DNA from: Bryobacteraceae bacterium
Lineage (GTDB): Bacteria; Acidobacteriota; Terriglobia; Bryobacterales; Bryobacteraceae
Assembly: GCA_041394945.1 (NCBI GenBank)
Contig: JAWKHH010000001.1
Coordinates: forward strand, 310,001-374,000
Length of the DNA stretch: 64,000 bases
Reading direction: 5' to 3'
Shown in pieces: positions 40,280 through 50,060 of this stretch (position 1 is its first letter; each line of letters starts with the position of its first letter). Made by a program: the position numbers and the translations under genes. Under the pieces are notes generated by a model, which was not told the origin of the DNA, made no database searches, and saw nothing but the letters and a program-made list of their open reading frames with translations.

Positions 40280-43237
40280 CTACTGAACGGCGCGAACTGT
40301 GACCACGGCCGGGTCGCTCCGGGTAGCGAGCGCAAGTCCGCGAACCTGAACCACGTACTGGCCGGGGCGGAGATCGTCAGGGATTTGCGCCGTGATCTGA
40401 TTCGGGGAGGTCTGCAGCAGCTTGAGTGGAACGTCGCTCAGCGTCACGCAGGCGCCGCCGAGCACCGTGGGAAGCGGAATCTGGTCGGCGGTGGCTACCG
40501 CGCCTAGGTTGTCGCCGGAGATCGTGACGAACGCGCCGGGTCCGAAGTTCGTGGTTCCATTGTTGGCGTTCAGAACGCCGCGGCTGCCGCCGGAGATCGC
40601 CGGTTTGGCGGGCTGCCCCGAGATCGCTAGCGGTACGATCGTGATCCCCGAAATGGAAATCATGTACGCGGTACCGTCCTTGTCGACGACAATCTGGCGG
40701 GCCGGGACGGGGACACGCTGGGTGCCGAGAGCGACGCGGGCGGGATTTTCCGGTGCGATGGCGACGACGGACTCAGCCGCGGTGCGGATGTCAACGAGTT
40801 CGATCGTGGGGCGCGAATCGTCCCTGGTGGCGGCGGTCAGGTTCTGGCGAACGGGGAGCGTTACCCGAATTAGCTGGGTATCGTTGAGCGCGTAGACCTG
40901 GGCGACATGACGGGTGCCTTGGCTGACGACGGTCTGCGTGGGCGGTTGGCCGGGCGCGGCCGGCGCGCCGAGTTGAACCGCGCCAGGGCGCTCGGCGCCG
41001 CCCACGACGGCGAGCGACGGGCTGAGGATGAGTCCGTTGACGGCAAAGTACGAACCGTTCGCCGCGCCGGTGGCGGGACCGTAGTAGCTCTGGATGGGGT
41101 TCTGATTGATGGTCCGCCCCACCGTAAAAGCATCGGCTAGCGCGTCGTAGAGAAAGACGTTGCCGTTCCCGGCGAGCGCAACGAGATACTCTCCGCCCGG
41201 CGCGGCGGCGTAGGAGTATTGCGCGGGAGTGGGGAGAGTGGTCGTGGAAGGGTTGGCGGGATTGATGATGGGGCTTGCCGGGCGCGGCGACGCTTCGTTG
41301 CCGATTACGCGCCAGAGGCCGCCGTTGGACATGATGAACTGCAAGCCGTTAAGGCTCATGCCGAGAGCAACCGGAGAAACGACGGCCTGGTTGCCGGGGC
41401 GCGGGATAGGCGGGAAGGAGACCTCGCCGACCACGCGTCGCGAATCAAGATCGACGATGCTGATCGACTCACCCCCGGAGTTGCCGACGTAGAGCGTGGA
41501 GCCGTCGAGGGACATGGCCATCGATCTCGGGAGCTGACCGACCTCAATGGGTTCAAGGAGGCGGCCACGGCGGATATCGTAGATTTCGATGCGATTGTAG
41601 CCGGCATTGGAGGCATAGACGCGCTGCCGTTTTTCGTCCAGGATGAGTTCCTGTAGGCCAAGCGTGTTGGTGAGGCTGGTATCGACGGGAACGACGACGC
41701 CGCGCTGGTCGTCCTGGCGGAAGTTCATGAAAACCTGGATTCGGTTGGGGAAGTTGATCGCCTCGTTCGAATTGAGCGTCACCGGGATACCGGTTGCGCT
41801 CGTGCCAAGCGCGCCTCCGGTGTAGACGTTGGTGCCGGGCTGCCGGACGACGCCGGCGCGGCCGGGCTCCATAACGAAATTGATCGTCGACGGAGCGACC
41901 CCGCTCGAGACTTCCGTAACAAGCGCGGGTGTAAGAACCGGAACGGTGTAGGTGAGCTTACCCGCGCCGATGTTGGTCACACTCACCGACGTTCGCGCGA
42001 TGCCGCGGTTGCAGGGGTCGTTGGCGAGAAAGGCCGTGTTCGATTCGGGGACTAGGATGGGATACTCGAACATCTTGCCGATAGGGATGTCGATAAGCCC
42101 GGATTCGGACGTGGCGAACATCTGCTCGCCGTCCGAGGTGGCAAGCACTTTGCCGAGGATGCTTTCCGGCATTCGGAGACCGAGTCGGGCCGTCAGGTTC
42201 GACGCGTCCATCACGACGAGCGCCTCGGAGAGCGGACGTGAATTCACCACGCCGGTCTGTACGTTGAAGGCGCCGTAGATCGACTTGCCGTCCGGGGAGA
42301 ACGCGCTGCCGCCGAAGTTGTTGGTGACATTGATCGCCGGATTCAGCGTCTGGTTCGCGTTGCCCTGCGCCACGACGAACGGGAAGTTGCCGGTGTTCAC
42401 CTGGCCGATCACGTTGAGCGTAGCCATGTCGTAAAGCGTCGAGCCGGCCATGAATCGCGTGCCGTCCGGGGAGACGGCGAGCACAGTGGATTGCCCGGTG
42501 ACGGTGCGATTGCGGAGCACCGTGGCCGAGGCGGCCTCGTAGACGAAGAGGGTCGTTTGGGCGTTGTTCGTGGTCTGGTTGATGGCGACCATGCCGACTA
42601 TGAATTGTCCGTCAGGCGTGGGGAGGAGCCGCCCGGGGAAAGCAGTAGAGGGGCGACCCACGAATACGGCCGGCAGCGGCGACGGCGTGCTGATCGGCGG
42701 CGGCGAGGCCACCGGCGTCAGTTGGGAGCCGTTGTCGAGTGTACGATCGAACATGAGCAGCGTGTTGAGGGCGTTACTCGTCCCGGAGCCTTGCGTAGTA
42801 ATGAGCACGCGGCCGTCGAAACCGACGGCGACGCCTTCGGGCCTGGCCGGAAGGCTGACGGTCTGGACAACACGATCGCCATCGAGATCGATTACGCTCA
42901 TTGAACCGGCCGAGACGTTGGTGACGTAGAGGTACTTGCCTTCCGGGGACATCGCGGCAGCCGAGGGGAAGCTTCCCACCTCAATGGTTCCGGCGGTCTG
43001 GCCGGTTGCGTAGTTGTAGACGTAAACGCGATTGGCGCCGGAGCTGACGGCGTAGATGCGCTGGCGCTGTTCGTCGAGGACGAGGTCGCTCGGCTGCCCG
43101 CCGATGGAGACGGACTTGCCAAACTTGGCGCCGGGGATGGTTTGGAGCTGGACGCCCGCCTGGCCGAAGGCGAGACCGGAAACCCCCACGAGCGCGGCAA
43201 AGAAATGAAGAAACCTTTCCCGATTGCGGATACGCAT
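40280..43237 (-). CDS. Secreted YVTN beta-propeller protein with TIGR03437 Solibacter C-terminal domain (paralog A)
   Basis: 985 residues from MRIRNRERFLHFFAALVGVS (the frame is open further upstream). After a signal peptide, residues about 45-400 form YVTN-type propeller repeats (YLYVTNVSAGSMSVIDLDGD, PEGVAVGFDGRVLITTQG). A central region (about 410-560) with MEPGRAGVVRQPGTNVYTGG and VFMNFRQDDQRG follows, then a second propeller set (VYASNAGYNRIEIYDIRRGR; LYVGNSGGESISIVDLDSRR). The end, from GVLNANNGTTNFGPGAFVTI, is the TIGR03437 domain. It has no catalytic motif; extracellular or periplasmic binding or a structural role is inferred. Closely similar to paralog B. Confidence 0.85.
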   Translation of the reverse strand: MRIRNRERFLHFFAALVGVSGLAFGQAGVQLQTIPGAKFGKSVSIGGQPSDLVLDEQRQRIYAVSSGANRVYVYNYATGQTAGTIEVGSFPSAAAMSPEGKYLYVTNVSAGSMSVIDLDGDRVVQTVSLPARPEGVAVGFDGRVLITTQGSGTSNALNTLLMFDRTLDNGSQLTPVASPPPISTPSPLPAVFVGRPSTAFPGRLLPTPDGQFIVGMVAINQTTNNAQTTLFVYEAASATVLRNRTVTGQSTVLAVSPDGTRFMAGSTLYDMATLNVIGQVNTGNFPFVVAQGNANQTLNPAINVTNNFGGSAFSPDGKSIYGAFNVQTGVVNSRPLSEALVVMDASNLTARLGLRMPESILGKVLATSDGEQMFATSESGLIDIPIGKMFEYPILVPESNTAFLANDPCNRGIARTSVSVTNIGAGKLTYTVPVLTPALVTEVSSGVAPSTINFVMEPGRAGVVRQPGTNVYTGGALGTSATGIPVTLNSNEAINFPNRIQVFMNFRQDDQRGVVVPVDTSLTNTLGLQELILDEKRQRVYASNAGYNRIEIYDIRRGRLLEPIEVGQLPRSMAMSLDGSTLYVGNSGGESISIVDLDSRRVVGEVSFPPIPRPGNQAVVSPVALGMSLNGLQFIMSNGGLWRVIGNEASPRPASPIINPANPSTTTLPTPAQYSYAAAPGGEYLVALAGNGNVFLYDALADAFTVGRTINQNPIQSYYGPATGAANGSYFAVNGLILSPSLAVVGGAERPGAVQLGAPAAPGQPPTQTVVSQGTRHVAQVYALNDTQLIRVTLPVRQNLTAATRDDSRPTIELVDIRTAAESVVAIAPENPARVALGTQRVPVPARQIVVDKDGTAYMISISGITIVPLAISGQPAKPAISGGSRGVLNANNGTTNFGPGAFVTISGDNLGAVATADQIPLPTVLGGACVTLSDVPLKLLQTSPNQITAQIPDDLRPGQYVVQVRGLALATRSDPAVVTVRAVQ

Positions 43238-43338
43238 TGTGCTAGTAATGCAAAACCGGGGTGGTGCGGTTGTGTCTCGCCGGGGTTGGGAAGCTTGACA
43301 GAACTTAACGGGATCGGCCCGAGTGAGATGCAAATCCT

Positions 43339-43971
43339 CTAGCGTCGAGCACCCCAACCCAAGGAGAGGTCGGCGTAGACTTGGAGCCAACGGTCGCGGT
43401 AGGCGGCGGGGTTGACCACGTAGTAACGAGGCGAAACGCTGAGCCAGACGTGGCGGCCGGGATCGAGCGCGACGGCGGCGGAAGCGACCACGTAGCCTCC
43501 CCAACCGGAGCGGGATGGTCGAGCGGCCGGGTTGGGATTGGCGACGGCGTAGGACTCGCAGAGGCCGCCTTCGCCTCCGGAGAGTTCGATGCGGTCTCGA
43601 ACGAGGGGCGCGACGAGACGGAGGCCGAACGGCATCCAGAAGTAGACAGCAGCGGAGTCAACAGGGACGCGGGTGGAAAACTTGACCCCGGGAGGATGGA
43701 TCGCCGTGGAAACTCCGAATTCGGGTTCAAGAAACGCATTCAACCGGCGAGCGTAAAAGACTCCAAGACCAGGGGCCGAGGGCTTTTTGGGAGGAGAGTC
43801 CGCCGATCTCACGGGACCATGCGCCGGAGACGGTAATCCGGTGGGCGGGAACGTCCCCGGCTCGGAGTCCGAAAGTAGCCAGGGTGGCAAGCGCGACGCT
43901 GGCGAGCGCAAAGATCCCCACACTGGAGAACGACGTACCGGCGGGGAAAACAAATACGCCGTTTTCCTCAT
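43339..43971 (-). CDS. Small exported-type beta-rich protein between the propeller paralogs
   Basis: 210 residues. The N-terminal 60 are Pro/Ser-rich without a clear signal peptide, so the true start may lie later, for example near GVFYARRLNAFLEPEFG. The rest alternates strands with aromatic ends (VDSAAVYFWMPFGLRLVAPL, YVVASAAVALDPGRHVWLSV, WLQVYADLSLGWGARR), as in outer-membrane beta-barrels. It sits 12 bases after paralog B on the same strand and 101 bases before the paralog A start, so it probably belongs to that transcription unit. No family was recognised. Confidence 0.5.
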   Translation of the reverse strand: MRKTAYLFSPPVRRSPVWGSLRSPASRLPPWLLSDSEPGTFPPTGLPSPAHGPVRSADSPPKKPSAPGLGVFYARRLNAFLEPEFGVSTAIHPPGVKFSTRVPVDSAAVYFWMPFGLRLVAPLVRDRIELSGGEGGLCESYAVANPNPAARPSRSGWGGYVVASAAVALDPGRHVWLSVSPRYYVVNPAAYRDRWLQVYADLSLGWGARR

Positions 43972-43983
43972 GCGCCGAGCCGG

Positions 43984-46965
43984 CTACTGGGCTGCCCGGA
44001 CGGTGACCACGACGGGCTCGCTCTTGGTGGCTTCGGCCAGCCCGCGGACCTGCACGACATACTGACCGGGCCGGAGGTCGTCGGGGACCTGTGCGGTGAT
44101 CTGCGTGGGCGAGGTCTGCAGCAGCTTCAACGGTACATCGCTCATGGTGACGCATGATCCGCCGAGGACGGTGGGCAGGGGGATCTGCTCGGCCGTAGCG
44201 ACGGCGGCCAGATTGTCGCCGGAGATGGTCACGAACGCGCCGGGGCCGAACGTGGTCGAGCCGTTATTGGCATTGAGCACGCCGCGGCTGCCGCGGGCGA
44301 TCTCGGGTCGCGCCGCGGCGCCCTCGAGGGCGAGCGGGATCACCGTGAGTCCGGAGAGCGAGATCAGGTACGCGCTGCCTTTCGAATCGACAACCATTTG
44401 CCGAGCCGGAACCTGAATGCGCTGCGTGCGAAGGGCGACGCGCGGTGGATTCTCGGGGGCGATGGCGACAACGGACTCCGCGCCCGTGGCGACATCGACC
44501 ACTTCGATGGTGGGACGCGAATCGTCGCGGGTGGCCGAGGTCAGGTTCTGGCGGACGGGCAGCGTCATGCGGACCAGATGCTTGTCGTCCATCGCGTACA
44601 CTTGGGCGACGTGTCGCGTGCCGGTGCTGACGGTGGTCTGCGTCGGCGGAAGGCCGGGCCGCGCGGGCGCGCCAAACTGCACCGAGCCCGGGCGTTCAGC
44701 GCCCCCAGTGACAGCGAGCGACGGGCTGAGGACGAGGCCGTTCACCGCGAAGTACGATCCGCTGGGCGCGCCTGCGGCGGGGCCGTAGTAGCTCTGGATC
44801 GGGTTGCTGGCGATGGTGCGGCCCACGGTGAACGAATCGGCGAGAGCGTCATAGAGAAACGCGTTGCCATTGCCGGCGAGCGCGACGAGGTATTCGCCGC
44901 CCGGAGTCTGCGCGTAGGAATACTGCGCGGGCGTGGGCAGCGTGGTGGTGCTGGGATTCGCGGGATTGATGATGGCGCTGGCGGGGCGAGGCGAGGCTTC
45001 GTTCCCGATCACGCGCCAGAGGCCGCCGTTCGACATGATGAACTGCAGCCCGTTGAGGCTCATGCCGAGCGCCACCGGACTGGTGACGTTCTGGTTGCCG
45101 GGGCGTGGAATGGGCGGGAAGGCGACTTCACCGATGAGGCGGCGCGCGTCCAGGTCGACGATGCTGATCGATTCGCCGCCCGCGTTGCCGACGTAGAGCG
45201 TGGAGCCGTCGAGCGACATCGCCATCGAACCCGGGAGCTGCCCGGCGTCGATCGGGTCCAACAGGCTCTGGCTGCGGATGTCGAAGACCTCGAGGCGGTT
45301 GTAGCCGGCGTTTGAAATGTACACGCGCTGACGTTTCTCATCGAGAACGAGTTCCTGCAGGCCGAGCGCGGTGTTGAGGCTGGTTTCGATAGGGTAGACG
45401 ATTCCGCGCTGGTCGTCCTGGCGGAAGTTCATGTAGACCTGGACGCGATTCGGGAAGTTCACCGCTTCGGCCGAGTTCAGGGTAACTGGAACGCCGATTC
45501 CGTTGTTGCCGAAAGCGGCTCCGGTACCGGTGAATACGTTGGTGCCGGGCTGGCGGACGACGTTCGTGCGGCCGGGTTCCATCACGAAGTTGACGGTGGT
45601 GGGGACGACGCCGGTCTCGATCTCGGTGACGAGGGCGGTGGTTGCGGCCGGCACGGTCATCGTAAGGCGGCCGGCGCCGATGTTGTTGATCTTGAGAGCG
45701 GCCCGGGCGATGCCGCGGTTGCAGGGGTCGTTGGCAAGGAAGACGGCGTTCGATTCCGGCATCAGGATCGGGTACTCGAACATGCGTCCCAGCGGGAGGT
45801 GGATCAGGCCCGATTCGGATGTGGCGAACGCGGTCTCGCCGTCACTGGTTATCAGGATCTTGCCAAGGATGCTTTCCGGCATACGGAGGCCGAGCCGTAC
45901 GGAGAGGTTCTTCGCGCTGCCGACGACAAGAGCTTCCGACAAGGGCCGCGAGTTCACCGCGCCGCCCTGAACGTTGAAGGCGGCGTAGATGGTCTGGCCG
46001 TCGGGCGCAAACACCGACCCCCCGAAATTGTTCTGGAGATTGATGTTCGGGTTGAAGGTCTGGTTGGGATTGTTCCCCTGGGCGACTACGAAAGGATAGT
46101 TGGCCGTGTTCATCTGCGCGATCACGTTCAGGGTAGCCGCATCGTAGAGCGACGAGCCCGCCATGAACCGCGAGCCGTCCGGTGAGATCGCGAGCACGGT
46201 CGATTGGCCGGTGACCGTCCGGTTGCGGAGTACGGTGCCGGAGGCGGCTTCGTAGACGAACAGAGTGGTCTGCGCGTTGTTGGCGCGTTGATTGATGGCG
46301 ACCATCCCGATGATGAAGTTGCCGTCCGGCGTGCGCATGAGGCGGCCGGGGAACGCCGTGGAGGGACGGCCAATGAACACGGCGGGCAGCGGCTGCGGGG
46401 TATTGATCGGCGGAGGCGAGGCGACGGGGGTGAGTTGGGAGCCGCCTTCGAGCGTCGGATCGAAAAGGAGCAGCGTGTTGAGCGCATTGTTCGCGCCGGA
46501 GCCCTGCGTGGAAATGAGGACACGGCCGTCGAAGCCGACTTCGATGCCTTCGGGCTTGGCCGGGAGAGAGACGGTTTGGATGACGCGATCGCCATCAAGG
46601 TCGATGACGGAGACCGAGCCGGCGGCGACATTGGTGACGTACAGCCGCCGCCCGTCCATCGACATCGCGGCCGAGGACGGGAAGCTGCCGACTTCGATCG
46701 AGCCGGAAACCTGGCCCGTTTCGTAGTTGTAGATCCAGACTCGGTTCGCGCCGGAGCTGACCGCGTACAGGCGCTTGCGCGCTTCGTCGAGGATCATGTC
46801 GGAGGGTTGGCCGCCGAGAGAAACGCTGGCGCCGAACTTGGCCCCGGTTATCGTGGAGAACTGCGCACCTCCACCGAAGCCTCCCCCCTGGGCGAGCACG
46901 GGCGCCGGCGCAGCGCCAATCGCGGCGCATACACCGATCCCGACAATTCTGATAAACTTGCGCAT
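43984..46965 (-). CDS. Secreted YVTN beta-propeller protein with TIGR03437 Solibacter C-terminal domain (paralog B)
   Basis: 993 residues from MRKFIRIVGIGVCAAIGAAP; GAGGTG precedes the ATG at 46965, which is preferred over an earlier one at 46983. Architecture equals paralog A: signal peptide, propeller (RLYVTNVAAGSVSVIDLDGD), middle part (MEPGRTNVVRQPGTNVFTGT), second propeller (VYISNAGYNRLEVFDIRSQS) and the C-terminal TIGR03437 domain (GVLNANNGSTTFGPGAFVTI). By eye the last 100 residues are about 80-85% identical to paralog A, so the duplication is fairly recent or constrained. Function unknown; secreted surface role inferred. Confidence 0.85.
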   Translation of the reverse strand: MRKFIRIVGIGVCAAIGAAPAPVLAQGGGFGGGAQFSTITGAKFGASVSLGGQPSDMILDEARKRLYAVSSGANRVWIYNYETGQVSGSIEVGSFPSSAAMSMDGRRLYVTNVAAGSVSVIDLDGDRVIQTVSLPAKPEGIEVGFDGRVLISTQGSGANNALNTLLLFDPTLEGGSQLTPVASPPPINTPQPLPAVFIGRPSTAFPGRLMRTPDGNFIIGMVAINQRANNAQTTLFVYEAASGTVLRNRTVTGQSTVLAISPDGSRFMAGSSLYDAATLNVIAQMNTANYPFVVAQGNNPNQTFNPNINLQNNFGGSVFAPDGQTIYAAFNVQGGAVNSRPLSEALVVGSAKNLSVRLGLRMPESILGKILITSDGETAFATSESGLIHLPLGRMFEYPILMPESNAVFLANDPCNRGIARAALKINNIGAGRLTMTVPAATTALVTEIETGVVPTTVNFVMEPGRTNVVRQPGTNVFTGTGAAFGNNGIGVPVTLNSAEAVNFPNRVQVYMNFRQDDQRGIVYPIETSLNTALGLQELVLDEKRQRVYISNAGYNRLEVFDIRSQSLLDPIDAGQLPGSMAMSLDGSTLYVGNAGGESISIVDLDARRLIGEVAFPPIPRPGNQNVTSPVALGMSLNGLQFIMSNGGLWRVIGNEASPRPASAIINPANPSTTTLPTPAQYSYAQTPGGEYLVALAGNGNAFLYDALADSFTVGRTIASNPIQSYYGPAAGAPSGSYFAVNGLVLSPSLAVTGGAERPGSVQFGAPARPGLPPTQTTVSTGTRHVAQVYAMDDKHLVRMTLPVRQNLTSATRDDSRPTIEVVDVATGAESVVAIAPENPPRVALRTQRIQVPARQMVVDSKGSAYLISLSGLTVIPLALEGAAARPEIARGSRGVLNANNGSTTFGPGAFVTISGDNLAAVATAEQIPLPTVLGGSCVTMSDVPLKLLQTSPTQITAQVPDDLRPGQYVVQVRGLAEATKSEPVVVTVRAAQ

Positions 46966-47078
46966 CTTGCACCTCGAACGCAACCGTGGCGTGTTATCGT
47001 GAGAACCCTATTCGTGTTTAGTATGTTTCGTTTTGTTCATCGTCGCAACCGGAAAGACGTGGGGAATCGCAACTAGTC

Positions 47079-47465
47079 ATGACCGGACGGGTTCAACCCT
47101 CAGATCCAAACCTGCTGGTGCGCAACGTGACCAAGGGAACAATTCTGTGCGATCGTGGTTTGGCCGCCGACACGAGCGAGAAGCGGCGGACCGGACTGTT
47201 GAAGCACAAGTCGCTGCCGGAAGGCGAGGGATTGTGGATCGTGCCCTGTGAGGGAGTGCACACCTTCGGAATGAATTTCCCCATCGACGTCGTCTACCTC
47301 AACAAGAAGCGCGTGGTGGTGAAGCTGCGGCCGAACATGGTGAAGCGGCGGATGTCGTTCTGCTTGCGGGCGCACTCCGTGCTCGAACTGCCCACCGGGA
47401 TGATCGCCAAGACGCAGACGGCCGTGGGCGATCAACTGGAGTTGATCCGCGGGGACAAGGCGTGA
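47079..47465 (+). CDS. DUF192 family protein
   Basis: 128 residues with the DUF192 pattern: RRTGLLKHKSLPEGEGLWIV, PCEGVHTFGMNFPIDVVYLN, KRRMSFCLRAHSVLELPTGM. These proteins have a small beta fold and unknown function; some are exported, but this one has no signal peptide. Its stop overlaps the GTG of the next gene (GTGA), so it is transcribed ahead of the tad locus. The family often occurs beside TadE-type genes in other bacteria, which suits the position. Confidence 0.88.
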   Translation: MTGRVQPSDPNLLVRNVTKGTILCDRGLAADTSEKRRTGLLKHKSLPEGEGLWIVPCEGVHTFGMNFPIDVVYLNKKRVVVKLRPNMVKRRMSFCLRAHSVLELPTGMIAKTQTAVGDQLELIRGDKA

Positions 47466-48394
47466 GAAAGACGGCGGCGGTGGCAGCGATGCTGGCTTTT
47501 GCGGGTACGGGCTGCTCGTCGCGGCTGGCGAAGTGGCGCGGCGGACCGAAACAGCCGGAAGCGGCACGGACGGCGGTGGCCGGCGCAATGAGACGGCAGA
47601 TCAGCAACGCCGTGGACGCGGGTGACGGCGATTTCGCGGCGCGCGAGTTACGGGCCAGGCTGGCTAAGGATCCCGGCGATCTCGAGGCGCGGCTGGACCT
47701 GGCGGCCCATTACGAATCGGTTGGGTTTGCCGAACTGGCGCTGGAGCACTACCGGCTGGCGGGGGAGCGATTTCCGGACGACGAGCACGTGGCATCGAAG
47801 CTGGCGCGATCCCTCCGCGGGCAGGGATTCGCGGCCGAAGCGGCGCGGGATCTCGCGCGGTTCCTCGAATCGCATCCGGACGCGTCCTACCAGGCTTTTT
47901 CATGGGCCGGGATACTGCACGACGAGAGTGGCCAAACCATTGACGGGGAAGAGTATCATCGCCAGGCGATTTATCGGGCGCCGACGGCGTACGCGTTCCT
48001 TCACAACAACCTCGGGCAGAACCTGCTCGGCCAAGGCCGGCCCGCTGACGCGGCTGCTGAATTCCAACGCGCGCTGAAGATCGAGCCCCGGAGCGAGATC
48101 GCCCGAAACAACCTCGCCATCGCCCTGTCGCACGATCTGCGGACGGCGATTCTGCACATGCAATCGGTGTCCGATCCGGCCACGGCGCACAACAATCTGG
48201 CGGCGGTTCTGATCGAACAGGGCCGGTACCGGGAGGCTCGCGCTGAACTGAATCTCGCGCTAGGATATCAGCCGGGAAATGCTTCCGCGTTGCGCAATTT
48301 GGCCATATTGTCGGAACTCGACGGCATCCCGGCCGAGTTCAAACCGAAACCGCGGAAGTCGCGGTTCAACCCGCTTTCGTTGAACAGGAGATAG
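47462..48394 (+). CDS. TPR repeat lipoprotein-like, first gene of the Tad region
   Basis: 310 residues from a GTG overlapping the DUF192 stop. The leader MRKTAAVAAMLAFAGTGCSS ends in a lipobox-like GTGC (less than perfect). Then TPR helices: about 55-85 (RELRARLAKDPGDLEARLDLA), 92-115 (ALEHYRLAGERFPDDEHVA), 150-215 and 225-270 (NNLGQNLLGQGRPADAAAEF; NNLAAVLIEQGRYREARAEL). It ends Pro/Lys-rich. Tad loci typically encode TadD, a TPR lipoprotein aiding secretin/pilus assembly; this gene may be such a protein, with a second TPR lipoprotein at the far end. flp starts four bases later. Confidence 0.75.
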   Translation: MRKTAAVAAMLAFAGTGCSSRLAKWRGGPKQPEAARTAVAGAMRRQISNAVDAGDGDFAARELRARLAKDPGDLEARLDLAAHYESVGFAELALEHYRLAGERFPDDEHVASKLARSLRGQGFAAEAARDLARFLESHPDASYQAFSWAGILHDESGQTIDGEEYHRQAIYRAPTAYAFLHNNLGQNLLGQGRPADAAAEFQRALKIEPRSEIARNNLAIALSHDLRTAILHMQSVSDPATAHNNLAAVLIEQGRYREARAELNLALGYQPGNASALRNLAILSELDGIPAEFKPKPRKSRFNPLSLNRR

Positions 48395-48398
48395 ATCC

Positions 48399-48584
48399 AT
48401 GACTCAACTTTTCGTTCGCCTCTGGAAACAGGAAGAAGGACAGGACCTCGTCGAGTACGCGCTGATCGTCGCCGCGGTGGGCCTGGCCCTCATCGTGACG
48501 GTAAACCAGCTTTCGCAGGCAGTGGTGAGCCTCTACTCGAGCATCACCGAAGGCCTGGCGAGCATCGGCGCGGCCGGCCAGTAG
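48399..48584 (+). CDS. flp: Flp/Fap-type pilin
   Basis: 61 residues. The prepilin signature is LWKQEEGQDLVEYALIVAAV: cleavage after Gly14 would leave mature QDLVEYALIV..., with Glu at +5 as in class IVb pilins. The hydrophobic helix follows (ALIVAAVGLALIVTVNQLS), and the tail is short and Gly-rich. It is the subunit of the thin Tad pilus used in surface attachment. It starts four bases after the TPR protein. The prepilin peptidase at 60673 can process it. Confidence 0.92.
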   Translation: MTQLFVRLWKQEEGQDLVEYALIVAAVGLALIVTVNQLSQAVVSLYSSITEGLASIGAAGQ

Positions 48585-48605
48585 GTTTCGCCCTACCCAA
48601 GCAGC

Positions 48606-50060
48606 GTGCGCCGCTGGCTGATTCCGGACGTGTCGCTGGCGGCGGCCGCCGTAACGCTGCTCTATGGTCTCGCGCTGTTCGACGGCCCTCGAAAGCTCTT
48701 CCGCGATTCCGACACCGGGTGGCACATCCGGACCGGCGAGCGGATCCTGGCGACTGGCTCCCTGCCCAGGAGCGATCCCTATTCCTTCACAAAAGCCGGC
48801 GAGCCGTGGTTCGCGTGGGAGTGGGGCGCCGATGTGGCAATGGGCGCGGCGCACCGGCACGCCGGGCTTGGCGGGATCACGCTGTTATACCTGGCGGCAA
48901 TCGCCTTCTGCACGTGGCTCTGGTTCCGGCTTACGTGGGCGGTGGACGGGGATTTTCTCCTGGCGTGCGCCATGGCGTCGCCATTCCTTTCGACAACCAA
49001 CATGCACTGGCTGGCCCGGCCGCACGTGTTCAGTTGGATCTTCCTGCTGACATGGCTGATCGTGCTGGAGCGTGCGCCGGAGCGGTTCCGGCCGTCGCAC
49101 GCAGTGGCCGTGGCGGCGGGCGCCACCCTGTGGGCGAATGTGCACGCCAGCTTCTTCCTGATGCCGGTACTGGCCTGTATGTATCTGCTCCGCCGGCCAA
49201 GCTGGTACGGCGCGGCGACGTTGGCGGCGGCGGCGGGGACGTTTCTGAATCCATACGGAGCCGGACTGCACCGGCACGTGGCGGCGTATCTGGCCAACGC
49301 GGAGCTCCTGCAACGCATTGGCGAGTTTCAGACGTTCAACTTTCACGCCGAGGGTTCCTGGCAGATTCTCCTGACGGTGATGCTGGCGGCAATGGGCGGG
49401 ACGCTCGCGCTTGTGCAAGGGCGCGTCCATCACTTCCTGCTGCTGTTTGGATTTCTGGCGTTGGGTTTGCGCTCCGCACGGGCGCTGCCCGTGCTGGCGC
49501 TGCTACTGCCCCTTGCGAACAGCGCGATACGCCAGTGGCTGGCCAGCTCGCCGCGAGCGGCCCAGGCGATCCGATATTCGGGGAACCTCCGGCGGTTAGA
49601 GCTTGGATTCCGAGGTTGGGCATGGGTGCCCATAGGACTGGCGTTAGCTTACGTTATTCTGCAGGCGCCGGCAGTGCGAACCCGGATTGGTTTTCCGCCG
49701 GATCAGTTTCCGGTGGCCGCCACGGCCAGGCTGGATGCACTGGTTCCTGCCGGCGCGCGCATCCTGGCGCCCGACAAGTTCGGTGGATACATGATCTACG
49801 CGTTCAACGGGCGGAGGCGGGTGTTTTTCGACGGGCGCAGCGACCTGTACGGCCTCGACTTCATGAAGCGCTACATCGAGCTCGTCCAGGTGCGCCCCGG
49901 CTGGCGCGTCGAACTCGCCCGGTGGTCCCCCACGCACGCTCTGCTTCCCGTACAATACTCTCTTGCTTCGGCGCTGGCCGAGGCCGGTTGGGGGGAGTTG
50001 TACCGGGACTCGACGGCCGTGCTGCTGGGCGCCCCGCGAGAGGACGAAACTCGAAGATAA
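48606..50060 (+). CDS. Polytopic membrane protein, GT-C glycosyltransferase-like, inside the tad locus
   Basis: 484 residues, GTG start 21 bases after flp. About ten membrane segments are visible between residues 5 and 370 (e.g. ITLLYLAAIAFCTWLWFRL; FLLLFGFLALGLRSARALPV), with a periplasmic first loop FRDSDTGWHIRTGERILATG that carries an acidic DSD. This loop and overall layout resemble GT-C enzymes, which use lipid-linked sugars at the outer face of the membrane; the C-terminal 110 residues form a soluble domain (GARILAPDKFGGYMIYAFNG). It could glycosylate the pilin or another surface protein. No database-level family is certain. Confidence 0.6.
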   Translation: MRRWLIPDVSLAAAAVTLLYGLALFDGPRKLFRDSDTGWHIRTGERILATGSLPRSDPYSFTKAGEPWFAWEWGADVAMGAAHRHAGLGGITLLYLAAIAFCTWLWFRLTWAVDGDFLLACAMASPFLSTTNMHWLARPHVFSWIFLLTWLIVLERAPERFRPSHAVAVAAGATLWANVHASFFLMPVLACMYLLRRPSWYGAATLAAAAGTFLNPYGAGLHRHVAAYLANAELLQRIGEFQTFNFHAEGSWQILLTVMLAAMGGTLALVQGRVHHFLLLFGFLALGLRSARALPVLALLLPLANSAIRQWLASSPRAAQAIRYSGNLRRLELGFRGWAWVPIGLALAYVILQAPAVRTRIGFPPDQFPVAATARLDALVPAGARILAPDKFGGYMIYAFNGRRRVFFDGRSDLYGLDFMKRYIELVQVRPGWRVELARWSPTHALLPVQYSLASALAEAGWGELYRDSTAVLLGAPREDETRR

